This document shows positions 25,737-34,871 of a DNA stretch of 64,000 nt, piece by piece. A model generated the notes under the pieces. It saw nothing but the letters and a program-made list of their open reading frames with translations, did no database searches and was not told the DNA's origin. Every line of letters begins with the position of its first letter. The stretch's first letter is position 1. This DNA comes from CATOSD01 sp965226695 (lineage in GTDB: Bacteria > Chloroflexota > Dehalococcoidia > Lucifugimonadales > CATOSD01), in contig OZ245405.1 in NCBI GenBank assembly GCA_965226695.1, forward strand, positions 2,170,001 to 2,234,000, in the 5' to 3' direction. The position numbers were made by a program, and so were the translations under genes.

Positions 25737-26624
25737 CTACAGCCCCATTATCCTTATCGCGTTGGCCCCCAGCATCGCCTCCTTTTCCTCCTGGGCGAGG
25801 TGCGGCAGCCCCATCACGATCTCGACGCTCCGGTCCAGGTCGTACCAAGGGAAGTCGGAACCCATCAAAACCCGCTCCGGTCCGATGTCCTTGATCAGCC
25901 TCCCGAGCTGCTCGTAGGTCGGTGCGGTCGAGCCTCCCAGCCACTCCATGATCTCGCAACAGTCGAAGTAGGCGTGAGGGTAGGCCCGGGCGATCTCAAG
26001 CGTCTCCGTCCATGCTCCGCCACCGAGATGCGCTATCACCACGGTCAGCTCGGGAAAGTTCTCCAGTACCGGCGCGTAGGCACTTGGTGTGCCCAGCTGC
26101 CTCCCCTCCCTTTGTGGCCCCGAATGAGACAGAACTGGTATCCCAAGCTCCAGGCACGTCCGGTAGGTCGGGGTCATCCTTGGGTCGCCCATCTCGAATC
26201 GCTGCAGTACAGGATGGAGCTTTACGCCTCTCGCGCCGTGGTTCTCGACCATGTCGAGAATGTGTGCCGACATCTCCTCGCCCGACAGAATATGGGGATC
26301 GGCGTTGATGTAGGGAATGAGCCTGTCGTGGGGGGCTGCCGTGTCGCACCCCCAACTGTTGAAGGCCTTCAGCTCTTCGGCAAGCTCCGGCCCCCTCTCA
26401 AAGCTCGTCGAGCCGGAGCCGAAAAGGTTTACCACTACCGCCTTGGAGAAGCCCGCCACGTCCATAGCGTCGAGAGCGTCCTCTACGACCCCATCGTAAT
26501 TGCTGTACATGACGTCGGTCTTTTCGCCGTACTCCCAGATCTCGTATGTCTGTTTCCTGACCCGGCCCTTCTCTCTGTCCTCGACGATGTGCATATGTGC
26601 ATCAACCAGTACGGGACCAACCAT
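25737..26624 (-). CDS. Amidohydrolase-2 family metal-dependent hydrolase
   Basis: A 295-residue TIM-barrel hydrolase. It has the N-terminal metal motif VDAHMHI (His-x-His), GARGVKLHPV at mid-barrel, SHSGPQ, IAHLGGG and the C-terminal metal-binding aspartate in MGSDFPW. This branch includes decarboxylases and lactonases acting on aromatic or polyol acids. The start ATG 26624 has AGGAGGAAGAGACA before it. It probably forms a catabolic unit with the SDR downstream. A weak promoter candidate (TTGTAT, 17 bases, TAGGAT) lies upstream near 26685. Confidence 0.88.
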   Translation of the reverse strand: MVGPVLVDAHMHIVEDREKGRVRKQTYEIWEYGEKTDVMYSNYDGVVEDALDAMDVAGFSKAVVVNLFGSGSTSFERGPELAEELKAFNSWGCDTAAPHDRLIPYINADPHILSGEEMSAHILDMVENHGARGVKLHPVLQRFEMGDPRMTPTYRTCLELGIPVLSHSGPQREGRQLGTPSAYAPVLENFPELTVVIAHLGGGAWTETLEIARAYPHAYFDCCEIMEWLGGSTAPTYEQLGRLIKDIGPERVLMGSDFPWYDLDRSVEIVMGLPHLAQEEKEAMLGANAIRIMGL

Positions 26625-26902
26625 TGTCTCTTCCTCCTATTGCGCAACCGTTCGTGAGCGATGTCCCGGGTGCGCCAATCCTATATTGAAACCGCCTCTC
26701 ATACAACGTTAGAGTCTTGGGGTGCACGACCTACCTTAACCGCTGGTGTTGCCAGGGTGATGTCGCCTGTTGGTGATGCTGGTCTTGTGGAGGGGCAGAC
26801 CTTCAAGTGAAGAGCCAAATCTAGGTAGGCAAACCCATTGTTTCTAGAAGTTTACAGCTGCACCGCAAGACTCGGCTTTGGTTGCGCCGCGCGGGCGGGG
26901 GA

Positions 26903-28158
26903 CTACCAGGATATGAGGGCGGCCATAGCGCCGGTCATTAGCGTGGCTATGTTTCCGGAGAGAACGGATTTGAGCCCGAGCTGGGCAATCTCCAACCGCC
27001 GTGAGGGAACCAGGGCGCCAATTCCCCCAAGCATGATACCGAGGCTGGCGAAGTTGGCAAAGCCGCAGAGGGCGTAAGCCATGATGAGCGTGCCGCGATC
27101 TCCCAGTGCTCCAGCGGGGAGATTGGCCAAGTCGATGTAGGCCACGAACTCGTTGAGGACTACCTTGGTGCCCATGAGCTGCCCGGCAGTCACCGCCTCG
27201 TTCCAGGGGATGCCCAGGGTCCAGACAATGGGAGCGAGGCACCATCCCAGGGCGCGTTGGACGGTGAAAGGGTTACCGTAAACGTCTGGGGCCAGCTCGA
27301 GGATGATATTGGCCAGCTCGACCAGGGCGACGAGGACGATGAGCATACCGACGATGTATGCCAGAAGTCTCAGGCCGTCCACGGTGCCTCGGGTGACGGC
27401 GTCGATGCCGTCTCATACATGGTCGCGAGTTCGACCTTGCGGACGGCCTCCGTGCTCGATGGCGGATACATTATGACGGCAACTACCACGGCGGCGGGGG
27501 CGCTGATGATGGAAGCGGTGAGGAGGTGTCCTGCGGCGTCGGGGATGATGTCCCCGAGAAGAGTGACGTAGACAGCGAAGACGGTGCCCGCGATTGTGGC
27601 CATTCCGCCGGTCATAACCAGGAAGAGCTCGGAGCGACTCATGCGCTCCAGGTAAGGGCGCACCAGCAGTGGCGCCTCGACCATTCCGATGAAGACGTTG
27701 GCGGAGAGCGCGAAGCTGGAAGCGCCGCTGATGCGGAGGCTCTTACCCAACACCCAGGCGAATCCCTTGACCACCCATGGGAGCACCCGGAAGTGATACA
27801 GGACGGCAGAGAGGGCGCTGACGAGGATTACCAGGGGCAGCACGCGGAGCGCAAATACGAAGGATCCGCCCGGTAGGGTCTCCTCATAGGGTATGGGGCC
27901 CCCGCCGAGGAAGCCAAAGACCATCGTAGTGCCAGCCTGGAGGGCCCGCAGCAGGGCGTCGACGACATGGTTTATCCAAGAGAAGGCCCACTGCGATCCG
28001 GGGAGTTTGAGGAGAAGCAAAGCCAAGGCCAGTTGGAGGGCCAGTCCGGCGGCGACGGTCCGCCACGGGAAGTGGCGGCGGCGCTCGCTGACCGCCCAAG
28101 CGAGGCCGATGAGGAAAGCAATCCCGATGAGCGGCTGGAGGGATGTCAGTATGACCAA
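26903..28158 (-). pseudogene. Concentrative nucleoside transporter (CNT/NupC family), frameshifted
   Basis: Two overlapping frames make one CNT protein. The first (28158-27370) has the N-terminal gate and pore helices with GGSFVFALRVLPLVILVSAL and SANVFIGMVEAPLLVRPY, the nucleoside/sodium site. The second (27382-26903) carries the C-terminal half with TKVVLNEFVAYIDL and YALCGFANFASLG. The frames meet near 27385-27400, where ETASTPSP in one frame should read into IDAVTRGTVDG in the other; one base appears lost. If real, the transporter is inactive. A consensus promoter lies upstream (28232-28259), and a divergent 5'-nucleotidase makes a nucleoside-salvage pair. Confidence 0.85.
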
Positions 28159-28231
28159 GTCAACCTGTTAGAACATGAACCGCGCATGCGCGGCTGAGCG
28201 CACTCTTGGGCAGTCTCGCAAGTCTCCAGCG

Positions 28232-28259
28232 ATTATACAAGCAGTTGGGGGACTGTCAA
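28232..28259 (-). promoter_or_regulatory. Consensus sigma-70 promoter of the CNT gene
   Basis: On the minus strand a perfect TTGACA (28259-28254) is separated by 16 bases from a perfect TATAAT (28237-28232). It lies about 75 bases before the TTG start at 28158 and is the best promoter match in the window. Confidence 0.8.
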
Positions 28260-28408
28260 CGCAACATGCGCGTGGGTTACCATTCAAGTATGACTCAAGT
28301 CGCCGATGACATCAGTCTGGCCGGCCATGTACTGGCCCCTTATCCTCTTGCCTGGCCCCAAAAGGCGGGCGTTGTTCCAAACCATATAGAAGGAACGTAA
28401 GGCGAATT

Positions 28409-30085
28409 GTGATACGTTTTACTTTTACAATTCTGCTTCTGGCCGTTACAGCGCTGACGTCCGCATGCTCGACTCAAGCGCCGTCCGTGGTCGTGGAGAC
28501 TCCGGCGGAACCCGATGAGATTCCGCTCCGCATCTTGGCCATCAACGACTTCCACGGCCACATCGCCGCTTCCTCCGATTCCTTCGGTCGGGTAGGGCGT
28601 GCCGATTTCCTGGCTGCCAACATCAGCGCCGCACGGGCCGAGGTAGAGAACTCCGTGTTCGTCTCGGCCGGCGACCTCATAGGAGCGTCGCCGCTCATCT
28701 CCGGTCTCTTTCACGACGAACCAACCATCGAGGCCATGAACCTTATGGGGCTGGACTTCAATGGCGTGGGCAACCACGAGTTTGACGAGGGCCTCGCCGA
28801 ACTCCATCGGATGCAACACGGAGGGCGCCACCAAGTTGAAGGCGACCTCGACGGAGACCCCTTCAGCGGCGCTGAGTTCGAATTCCTCGCCGCCAACGTC
28901 ATTGACGACAGCACCGGCGAAACAATCTTCCCTTCCTACAGCGTCCGTCGCTATCAAGGCGTTAGCGTCGCGTTCATCGGACTTACACTCCAGGCCACAC
29001 CGACAGTGGTGTCCCAAGCGGCCGTGGAGGGGTTGACCTTTGGTGACGAAGCACAAGTGGTCAACGCTCTTGTCCCCCGCCTTAGGGAGCAGGGCATCGA
29101 GGCCATCGTGGTCCTGCTCCACGAGGGTGGGATGTCCGACGGAGGTCTGAACGACTGCGGCTCGGGCCTTGACGGCCCCGTTGCCGAGGTCGTCGCTCGC
29201 CTGGACGATGCGGTGGACATTGTCATCGCAGACCATACCAACGACGAGTTCATATGTCGCATCGATGGTAAGTGGGTTTCCATGGCGGACAATCGGGGAC
29301 GATTGTTTACGGTCATCGACGCTACCTTGAGCCAAGCCACGGGCGATCTCACGGTGGTGAAGATCGAGAACCGGCCCAACTCCCAGTCCGGAGTCACCCC
29401 CGAGCCCGCCCTCACAGCCCTTATCGACAGGTACGACGCCCTCTCGGCCCCTCGCGCCGATGTCGTCATCGGCTCCACGACCGCCGACATCACCCGCCGG
29501 CAGAACGCCGCCGGCGAGTCCGCTCTGGGAGACGTCATCGCCGACGCTCATCTGGCGGCGACACGCGCCGCCGCCTCCGGCGGCGCGGTGGTGGCTTTCA
29601 CGAACTCCGGCGGCATTCGCGGCGACATTCTCTACGACAGAATCGGCCCTGAGTCCGACGGGGAGTTGACCTACGGAGAGGCCTTCTCGGTGCAGCCTTT
29701 CGGAAACAGCCTCGTTACCCTCTCGCTTACGGGGGCCCAGATCGATGGCCTGCTCGAGGCCCAATTTCGCGACCCCACGGATGATGTCCGCTGGGTGCTG
29801 CAGGTCTCGAGAGGGTTCGGCTACACTTGGGACGCCGCACGTCCAGTGGGTTCAAGGATCGATCCATCGACCATCTCCATCAACGGTATCCCGGTCGACC
29901 CTGGCGCGACGTATCGGATCACCGTCAACAGCTTCCTGGCCGACGAGGGCGACGGCTACACCGTGCTTAGGGAAGGCACGGAGCGTACCGGCGGCGAGAT
30001 CGATCTCGCCGCCCTGGTCGCGTATTTCTCCACTGACAGCCCGGTCGCTCCCGGTCCACAAGACCGGATTAAACGCCTCAATTGA
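28409..30085 (+). CDS. Exported 5'-nucleotidase/2',3'-cyclic phosphodiesterase (UshA/YfkN-like lipoprotein)
   Basis: A 558-residue two-domain phosphoesterase. The signal peptide ends in the lipobox ALTSAC (Cys20). A calcineurin-like metallophosphatase domain has LAINDFHGH (Asp47, His49), SAGDLIG and GNHEFDEG (Asn122, His123). A C-terminal substrate-binding domain has NSGGIRGDI and FGNSLVTLSLTGAQI. It would dephosphorylate extracellular nucleotides to nucleosides, which fits the divergent nucleoside transporter gene. The start is GTG. The gene is intact, unlike its partner. Confidence 0.92.
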   Translation: MIRFTFTILLLAVTALTSACSTQAPSVVVETPAEPDEIPLRILAINDFHGHIAASSDSFGRVGRADFLAANISAARAEVENSVFVSAGDLIGASPLISGLFHDEPTIEAMNLMGLDFNGVGNHEFDEGLAELHRMQHGGRHQVEGDLDGDPFSGAEFEFLAANVIDDSTGETIFPSYSVRRYQGVSVAFIGLTLQATPTVVSQAAVEGLTFGDEAQVVNALVPRLREQGIEAIVVLLHEGGMSDGGLNDCGSGLDGPVAEVVARLDDAVDIVIADHTNDEFICRIDGKWVSMADNRGRLFTVIDATLSQATGDLTVVKIENRPNSQSGVTPEPALTALIDRYDALSAPRADVVIGSTTADITRRQNAAGESALGDVIADAHLAATRAAASGGAVVAFTNSGGIRGDILYDRIGPESDGELTYGEAFSVQPFGNSLVTLSLTGAQIDGLLEAQFRDPTDDVRWVLQVSRGFGYTWDAARPVGSRIDPSTISINGIPVDPGATYRITVNSFLADEGDGYTVLREGTERTGGEIDLAALVAYFSTDSPVAPGPQDRIKRLN

Positions 30086-30093
30086 CTGCAAGG

Positions 30094-30120
30094 TCGCCCG
30101 CTACCCAGATGTGCGGGCGA
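30094..30120. terminator. Hairpin after the nucleotidase gene
   Basis: A perfect 8-bp stem TCGCCCGC / GCGGGCGA with an 11-base loop, 9 bases after the stop and between convergent genes. There is no U-run, so it may be a factor-dependent or bidirectional terminator. Confidence 0.5.
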
Positions 30121-30173
30121 GCACCAGCCCATTGGCAGCAACTGGCCGTGGATCATTGCCTCTCCGTTGCTGG

Positions 30174-30854
30174 CTAAGAGTCAATGCCCACCACCACGTC
30201 GTCCAGCAGGCCGTTCCGCACAGCCCAGATGACCAGTTCCTGCTTCGTCTCGATTCCCAGCTTGTCCTGTATCCGGTACAGGTTGTTCCGCACTGTCACT
30301 GTGCTGTTGCCCCTCGCCTCGGCGATCTCGGCGTAGGACCTGCCGCTGGCGAACAACGTCAGCGTCTCTCGCTCCAGCGCCGTCAGCTTGTCCGAATTCT
30401 GGCGGGAGACGAGCTTGCGCTGCCCGCGGATCATCGCGAAGACCTTCCTCACCGCCTTGTCGGGAATACGCAGCCGACCCTCGGCCACGTCCAGGACGGC
30501 TTCCACCAGCTCCTCCGGCCTCGAGTACTTCTGAAGGTACCCCGTCGCGCCTGCGGCGATCGCCTCTATCACCGAGTCCTCTTCACTCGATGCCGTCAGC
30601 ATAATGACCCGCGTGCCGCGCACAAGCTCCATGACCTCCCGGCAGGCGTCGATGCCGTCCTTGCGCGGCATGATAACGTCCATTACAATGACCTGCGGCC
30701 TTAACCCCTCGACGATCCTCACCGCCTCCTCCCCATCTTCCGCCTCACCCACAACCACGAAACGTCCCGATCCCTCCAGCGCATCCCGAAGGCCGTTCCT
30801 CATGATGGGGTGGTCATCCACCACCATCACCCTTACCCGATCCGTTGACGGCAT
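30174..30854 (-). CDS. NarL/FixJ-family response regulator
   Basis: A 226-residue two-domain regulator. The receiver domain has VMVVDDHP (acidic pair), the phospho-acceptor Asp in VIVMDVIMPRKDG and the switch Lys in GYLQKYS. The C-terminal LuxR-type helix-turn-helix has LTALERETLTLFASGRSYAEIA and NSTVTVRNNLYRIQDKLG. I chose ATG 30854 (MPSTDRV), preceded by AAGGAGGAG 6 bases upstream. An ATG at 30872 overlaps the kinase stop as ATGA and would add six residues. It is the partner of the histidine kinase directly upstream. Its targets are not evident. Confidence 0.9.
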   Translation of the reverse strand: MPSTDRVRVMVVDDHPIMRNGLRDALEGSGRFVVVGEAEDGEEAVRIVEGLRPQVIVMDVIMPRKDGIDACREVMELVRGTRVIMLTASSEEDSVIEAIAAGATGYLQKYSRPEELVEAVLDVAEGRLRIPDKAVRKVFAMIRGQRKLVSRQNSDKLTALERETLTLFASGRSYAEIAEARGNSTVTVRNNLYRIQDKLGIETKQELVIWAVRNGLLDDVVVGIDS

Positions 30855-30868
30855 CTCAGGCTCCTCCT

Positions 30869-32143
30869 TCATCCCCCCTCTTGGGGAACCACGCACGTAA
30901 TGGTCGTTCCTCCTCCACCTGCCACACTCTCCACTATCAGAGTTCCACCCATCTTCGCAGCTTCAACCCTCATCCCGTTGAAGCCCCGTCCCCGCTCTGC
31001 GTAGTCGTCTGGAAGACCCACCCCGTCGTCCGAGACCGACAGAATCATCCGGTTGGCCTGGAAACTCAATCTGACCTCGACTCTGCTGGGCCGGGCGTGC
31101 AGGAACACGTTGGTCAGGGCGTTGTGGGCGATGGTGAAGAGACCGGTCCGGGTCTCCGTGGCAATGGGGGGCTCGGCTCCCGACTGCAACATCTCGGCGG
31201 GGACGCCCGTAATCTTCTCGAATGTCGCGCAGTGCGACCACAAGACTCGCCCTAACTCCCTGCCCTCGACGATATGGCCCGCGTCGATAGGGCCTCTCAT
31301 CTCCCACATGGCCGACCTCGATAGGTCAGCGGTCGCATCCAGGGCGGCAACCAGTTCCTCGTTCGATTCGCCGGCCAACTGCCTCGCCCTGTGAATCCCC
31401 ATGCCGATCATATAGGCGGTCTGAGCGGCCGTGTCGTGAATTGTCTGGGACAGATCGATGCGCTCCAGCCGCAAATGCCGCTCCTTGGTCACCGCGTTCC
31501 GCCACCGGGTGCGTTCGAACCGGGTGATGAAGCTGACGCCCATTGCGATGAAGTACATCGCCGCCAGCCTGGCCATCAACCCTCGGTCGTCCCCCGCGTC
31601 GATGTCGAGACCGGAGCCGGCAGCCAGACAGACGGCGGTGTACGTGACGGCCGCGATCATCGCCCAGACGAAGCTGAGCCAGGAGGATGAGAAGACCACG
31701 GCAAATATGGTGATGGCCGGATAATAGCACAGGAAGATGAAGCTCCTGAACCCGCCGAAGATGACGATGCTGGCGGTGATCAGGGCGACGTCCATGGCGC
31801 AGAGGACGAGCATCCAACGCCATGTCACGGGCCTGTGCGTCAGAAGCCGGTAGTGGACGAGGCCGTTGTGCAAACCCAGCGACCCGTGAACTACCAGGTA
31901 TTCAGCGTCCTGGGGGAACCAAAAGCCAGGCCGGTAAGCCATAAGGTAGATGCTGAAGGCCCAGATGAACCAGCGGCCCCAGACAGTAACCCTCGCTGCG
32001 TAGGCAACGACGTCCGGGTCGATCAGGACGCCCTGCATGACCCTCTGCCGCACGGCTCCCACGCCGGCCTTCAGCAAGCCCAGGCTCCCAGTACAGAGCC
32101 TCGTGATTGGATGCGCATTGACATGACCAAACAAACCCTTCAC
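30869..32143 (-). CDS. Membrane sensor histidine kinase (NarX/DegS-type, HisKA_3-like)
   Basis: A 424-residue kinase. Residues about 50-210 contain five to six membrane helices (for example WFIWAFSIYLMAYRPGFW and SWLSFVWAMIAAVTYTAV) with no large external domain, so it may sense the membrane or a small ligand. The phospho-acceptor helix has TIHDTAAQTAYM (His of HDxxAQ), and the C-terminal HATPase has HNALTNVFLHA (N box) and VSDDGVGLP (G1). The response regulator follows at once. Both genes are intact. Signal unknown. Confidence 0.9.
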   Translation of the reverse strand: MKGLFGHVNAHPITRLCTGSLGLLKAGVGAVRQRVMQGVLIDPDVVAYAARVTVWGRWFIWAFSIYLMAYRPGFWFPQDAEYLVVHGSLGLHNGLVHYRLLTHRPVTWRWMLVLCAMDVALITASIVIFGGFRSFIFLCYYPAITIFAVVFSSSWLSFVWAMIAAVTYTAVCLAAGSGLDIDAGDDRGLMARLAAMYFIAMGVSFITRFERTRWRNAVTKERHLRLERIDLSQTIHDTAAQTAYMIGMGIHRARQLAGESNEELVAALDATADLSRSAMWEMRGPIDAGHIVEGRELGRVLWSHCATFEKITGVPAEMLQSGAEPPIATETRTGLFTIAHNALTNVFLHARPSRVEVRLSFQANRMILSVSDDGVGLPDDYAERGRGFNGMRVEAAKMGGTLIVESVAGGGGTTITCVVPQEGG

Positions 32144-32636
32144 GCAAGGCCACAGAATCCATTGACGATTGCTACTGACAAGTTACATCAATCGCTCAAG
32201 GGCTACGAGAGCACAATGTACTAATGTGAATAGGCAAAACGCTGTCCTGTATACAGTGAAAAGACAAAGCCCCATTTTTCCCCATTCACCTATCGCTCCA
32301 CCGCAGCAGATGGTATGGCTAGGGTGGAGGCTGAGCCGAGGGGGGAGGCTGGGCCGATGGGGGAGGAAACGCTCCCTTTTCGTGAAAGACAAACGCATAT
32401 GTGTACTGCTCACTGCGGCCTAATCGCCCCTTTGTCGCGACGCCGAAAGTGCATGGAGAATCATGCAGGGCGAGGCTTCCGAGGCAGGTGCCTGGCTGTA
32501 GCACGAATACTCGAACTAGCAACACATGACTTCGCTTTCAATGCCTGTGGACTTACATCTACTTGGGAGGCCATCGCGGGCGGGTGAGTGAGCTAATCCG
32601 ACTTACCGACAGATCAAAGCTGTGGGGGAGTAAGGG
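32144..32636. other. Non-coding stretch upstream of the exported-protein island
   Basis: A 493-bp gap. It has a short palindromic CTGTATACAG at about 32250, G-rich near-repeats GAGGCTGAGCCGAGG / GAGGCTGGGCCGATG at 32325-32365, and short open frames with no recognisable product. It marks the switch from intact operons to decayed accessory DNA. No tRNA gene could be made from it. Confidence 0.55.
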
Positions 32637-33848
32637 ATGAGCACAAGAGCCATTTTTCCCCGTGTTGGCGTCGGAGCCATAGGGCCGTGGATTGCGGCGG
32701 TTGTGTTCATCTTGGCGGCGGCCGACATTAGCCCGGTGGGTGCGCAGTCAACCGAGACCCTGAGGGTTAGCACCTTGGACGAGACCGCATCCAGCCAGAT
32801 AGGCGTGACCCCCAATCAGCGGTACACCCAGTCGTTCTGCACTGGCAACTCCTCCGCTACTCTCACCAAGGTGCGGTTGCCAACGCGCAGCAGCGGACCA
32901 GATCCGAGTCCATCGGTGACCATACGCGCAGACATGTCAGGTGAGCCGGGTGAGACGATTGATACTCTGACCAACCCAACGACCTTCGACGATTCAATAT
33001 CAACTTATGAGGATTTCACTGGTAGCGGTCTTGAGTTCGCAGCCAATGCCCACTGCTGGCTGGTCTTGTCAGTACAGGGACCGCTAACCCTTAGCGTCAC
33101 TCAGTCGCATAATGAGTCCGCTGCCGAGGCAGGTTGGTCCATAGGCGACAAAATCTTCTACGGAGGAAACGGTGGCTGGCAACCTTCTTTCGTATCCACC
33201 AAAAGGCCCGACGACTTCAGGATGATAATGGCCGTCTATGCCAGTGGAGATGCGCCGTCCGCAGCGCCACCGGCCTTTGCCTGCACGGCAACTGCGGCTC
33301 CCTTGACCATGGAAGTCAACGAGAACGCCGCCACCAGCACCATCGTGGGCACGGTGTCAGCCACGGACCCGGACAACGACTCCCTCACCTACTCCGTCTC
33401 GGGAACGGATGCTGCTAAGTTCGACGGGGTATTTTCCATGAGCAGCAACACCGGTGAAATTTCCGTGAAGCCCGGAGCGTCTCCCAACTACGAGGAAGAG
33501 CGCTCCTACTCCATCTCGGTCAACGTGACCGATGGGAAGGACGCCTCCGTCAACGCGGAAAGCCCCGCCGTGACCGACGATTCAGTCGCCGTCACAGTTC
33601 GCGTTGTAAACATCGACGAGCCGGGAACCATCACGTTGAGTCCACAGTTGCCCATTGTGAACAACAGGCTGAATGCCTCCTTGACGGACCAGGGCAGTTT
33701 CCTGAAAGTCGTAATGACCTACTACGACGGAGCTAGCGGCCCCCGTGACAAGTACGGGCGCCTCATTATAAACAGTAGCGACCCCACCCGAGACCGCAGG
33801 AGCTTAGAGGCGATATCCAACAACGCCGTGGCAATGGGCGGAATGTAA
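32637..33848 (+). CDS. Exported choice-of-anchor/cadherin-domain protein, probably truncated
   Basis: A 403-residue secreted protein. The N-terminal signal peptide runs to about VGAQS. Residues about 40-205 form a beta-rich choice-of-anchor-like domain (QRYTQSFCTGN, AAEAGWSIGDKIFYGG, MIMAVYASG). Residues about 215-330 form a cadherin-like repeat with MEVNENAATSTIVGTVSATD and DPDNDSLTYSVSG, the calcium-binding type. After the TAA at 33846 the same frame continues to 33953 with the remnant GFLPVTVTVTEQDN, so an originally longer protein has lost its C-terminus. GGGGGAG precedes the ATG. It may be an adhesion or surface-layer protein. Confidence 0.7.
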   Translation: MSTRAIFPRVGVGAIGPWIAAVVFILAAADISPVGAQSTETLRVSTLDETASSQIGVTPNQRYTQSFCTGNSSATLTKVRLPTRSSGPDPSPSVTIRADMSGEPGETIDTLTNPTTFDDSISTYEDFTGSGLEFAANAHCWLVLSVQGPLTLSVTQSHNESAAEAGWSIGDKIFYGGNGGWQPSFVSTKRPDDFRMIMAVYASGDAPSAAPPAFACTATAAPLTMEVNENAATSTIVGTVSATDPDNDSLTYSVSGTDAAKFDGVFSMSSNTGEISVKPGASPNYEEERSYSISVNVTDGKDASVNAESPAVTDDSVAVTVRVVNIDEPGTITLSPQLPIVNNRLNASLTDQGSFLKVVMTYYDGASGPRDKYGRLIINSSDPTRDRRSLEAISNNAVAMGGM

Positions 33849-33979
33849 CGGCAAAGAAGGTATGGTGCGTTAATTGACGTCTCTAATGGTTACCCAACAG
33901 GCTTCTTGCCTGTAACCGTCACAGTGACCGAACAAGACAATACATCAAATTAGAGACCCCTTGCGGCGGCGGATGAGAC

Positions 33980-34420
33980 ATGGGCAAAAGGCAGCTAAGC
34001 AAACTAGTGCTGATGTCGGCATCTCTGGCCGTTCTGGTTCCCCATTCCGTAGCTGCTTGCGGATTCGGAGATTCCGGTCTGTCCCGCGCGCAAGTCGAGG
34101 AGATTACTCGCGAAGAAATGACAAATGTTACCGCGACTCGACAACCGGAACCCGGGGCCACGACCGTCGACGTGGAGAAAGCAATCCGCAAGGCGATGGC
34201 AGACCTGTCCCGATCGGAACCCGGCCTGACGCGTAGTGAAGTCGAGGAGATAGTAAAGGCCACTCTCACAGGCGTCCCACAGCCGCAGGCCGGAATTTGG
34301 GTGACCCACGAGGATGTGAATCCCGCCACGGGCGAGTTTGAGGACAAGCACTTCTGGCTCGTCGAGGACGACGGGGTGGTTTTCGGCTCCGGCTGGCACC
34401 ACGACGAATCCGGCGGCTGA
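33980..34420 (+). CDS. Small exported protein with a Cache-like C-terminus
   Basis: A 146-residue protein with a signal peptide ending VAACG. Two helical repeats of the form LxRxxVEEI (GLSRAQVEEI and GLTRSEVEEI) follow. The C-terminal stretch with DVNPATGEFEDKHFWLV and SGWHHD resembles the last strands of extracellular Cache sensor domains, and recurs in a fragment at 35831-36019. The middle of a Cache domain is missing, so this is probably a shortened relative rather than a working sensor. It lies 27 bases after the decayed tail of the previous gene. Confidence 0.55.
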   Translation: MGKRQLSKLVLMSASLAVLVPHSVAACGFGDSGLSRAQVEEITREEMTNVTATRQPEPGATTVDVEKAIRKAMADLSRSEPGLTRSEVEEIVKATLTGVPQPQAGIWVTHEDVNPATGEFEDKHFWLVEDDGVVFGSGWHHDESGG

Positions 34421-34482
34421 CGCCAGGCGACAACATACGGTGATCTACGGGATGCCCAGCAGGAACACGCTGTCGAAAGGGA

Positions 34483-34845
34483 GTGATCGGACATGAACAT
34501 GAGCCCTCCGCCGAGGCAGGGTGGTCCATATGTGACAAGATCTTCGCCGTAAGAGGCGGCGGCTGGCGCCCTGCTTTGCTCAACTCCAGGACGCCCGACG
34601 GGCACAGGATGAGGATGGCCGTCTATGCCAGCGGGACCGCCACATCCGAAGGGGCACCGGTCTTTACCGACAGCGACTGCGACGGCGTCGCGGGCCCTCT
34701 GACCTTCAAATCGGACGCCTGTGGCACGGTAACCGTCTTGCTGCCCGCCACCACGGACTGCGAAGCCGACGGCTCCATCTGCGCCGGGGACGGCAGGCCG
34801 CTGTCAAACAAGCTAGAGGTCACCGTCCCAGGCCCGGACGGATAG
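34483..34845 (+). pseudogene. Fragment of a second choice-of-anchor protein
   Basis: About 120 codons. The first 50 (SAEAGWSICDKIF, GGGWRPALL, MRMAVYASGTA) are clearly related to residues 160-205 of the protein at 32637. They are followed by a short cysteine-containing stretch (DSDCDGVAGPL). There is no signal peptide and no N-terminal half. It is a duplicated and decayed piece of the neighbouring gene. Confidence 0.6.
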
Positions 34846-34871
34846 GCATAGACGATGCGGAGGAAAGCATC

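Noticed and set aside
24868..25959. Long N-terminal extension of the SDR at 24868
   Set aside because: The extra residues are Arg/Gly-rich with no fold and a strong AAGGAGGA site precedes ATG 25626.
20340..27400. Programmed frameshifting in the RND and CNT genes
   Set aside because: Neither site has a slippery heptamer with a following stem-loop, and these families are not known to use it; simple indels explain both.
32480..32560. tRNA-like remnant on the minus strand (TTCGAGT loop and a terminal GCCA)
   Set aside because: The flanking sequences do not pair into T, anticodon or acceptor stems.
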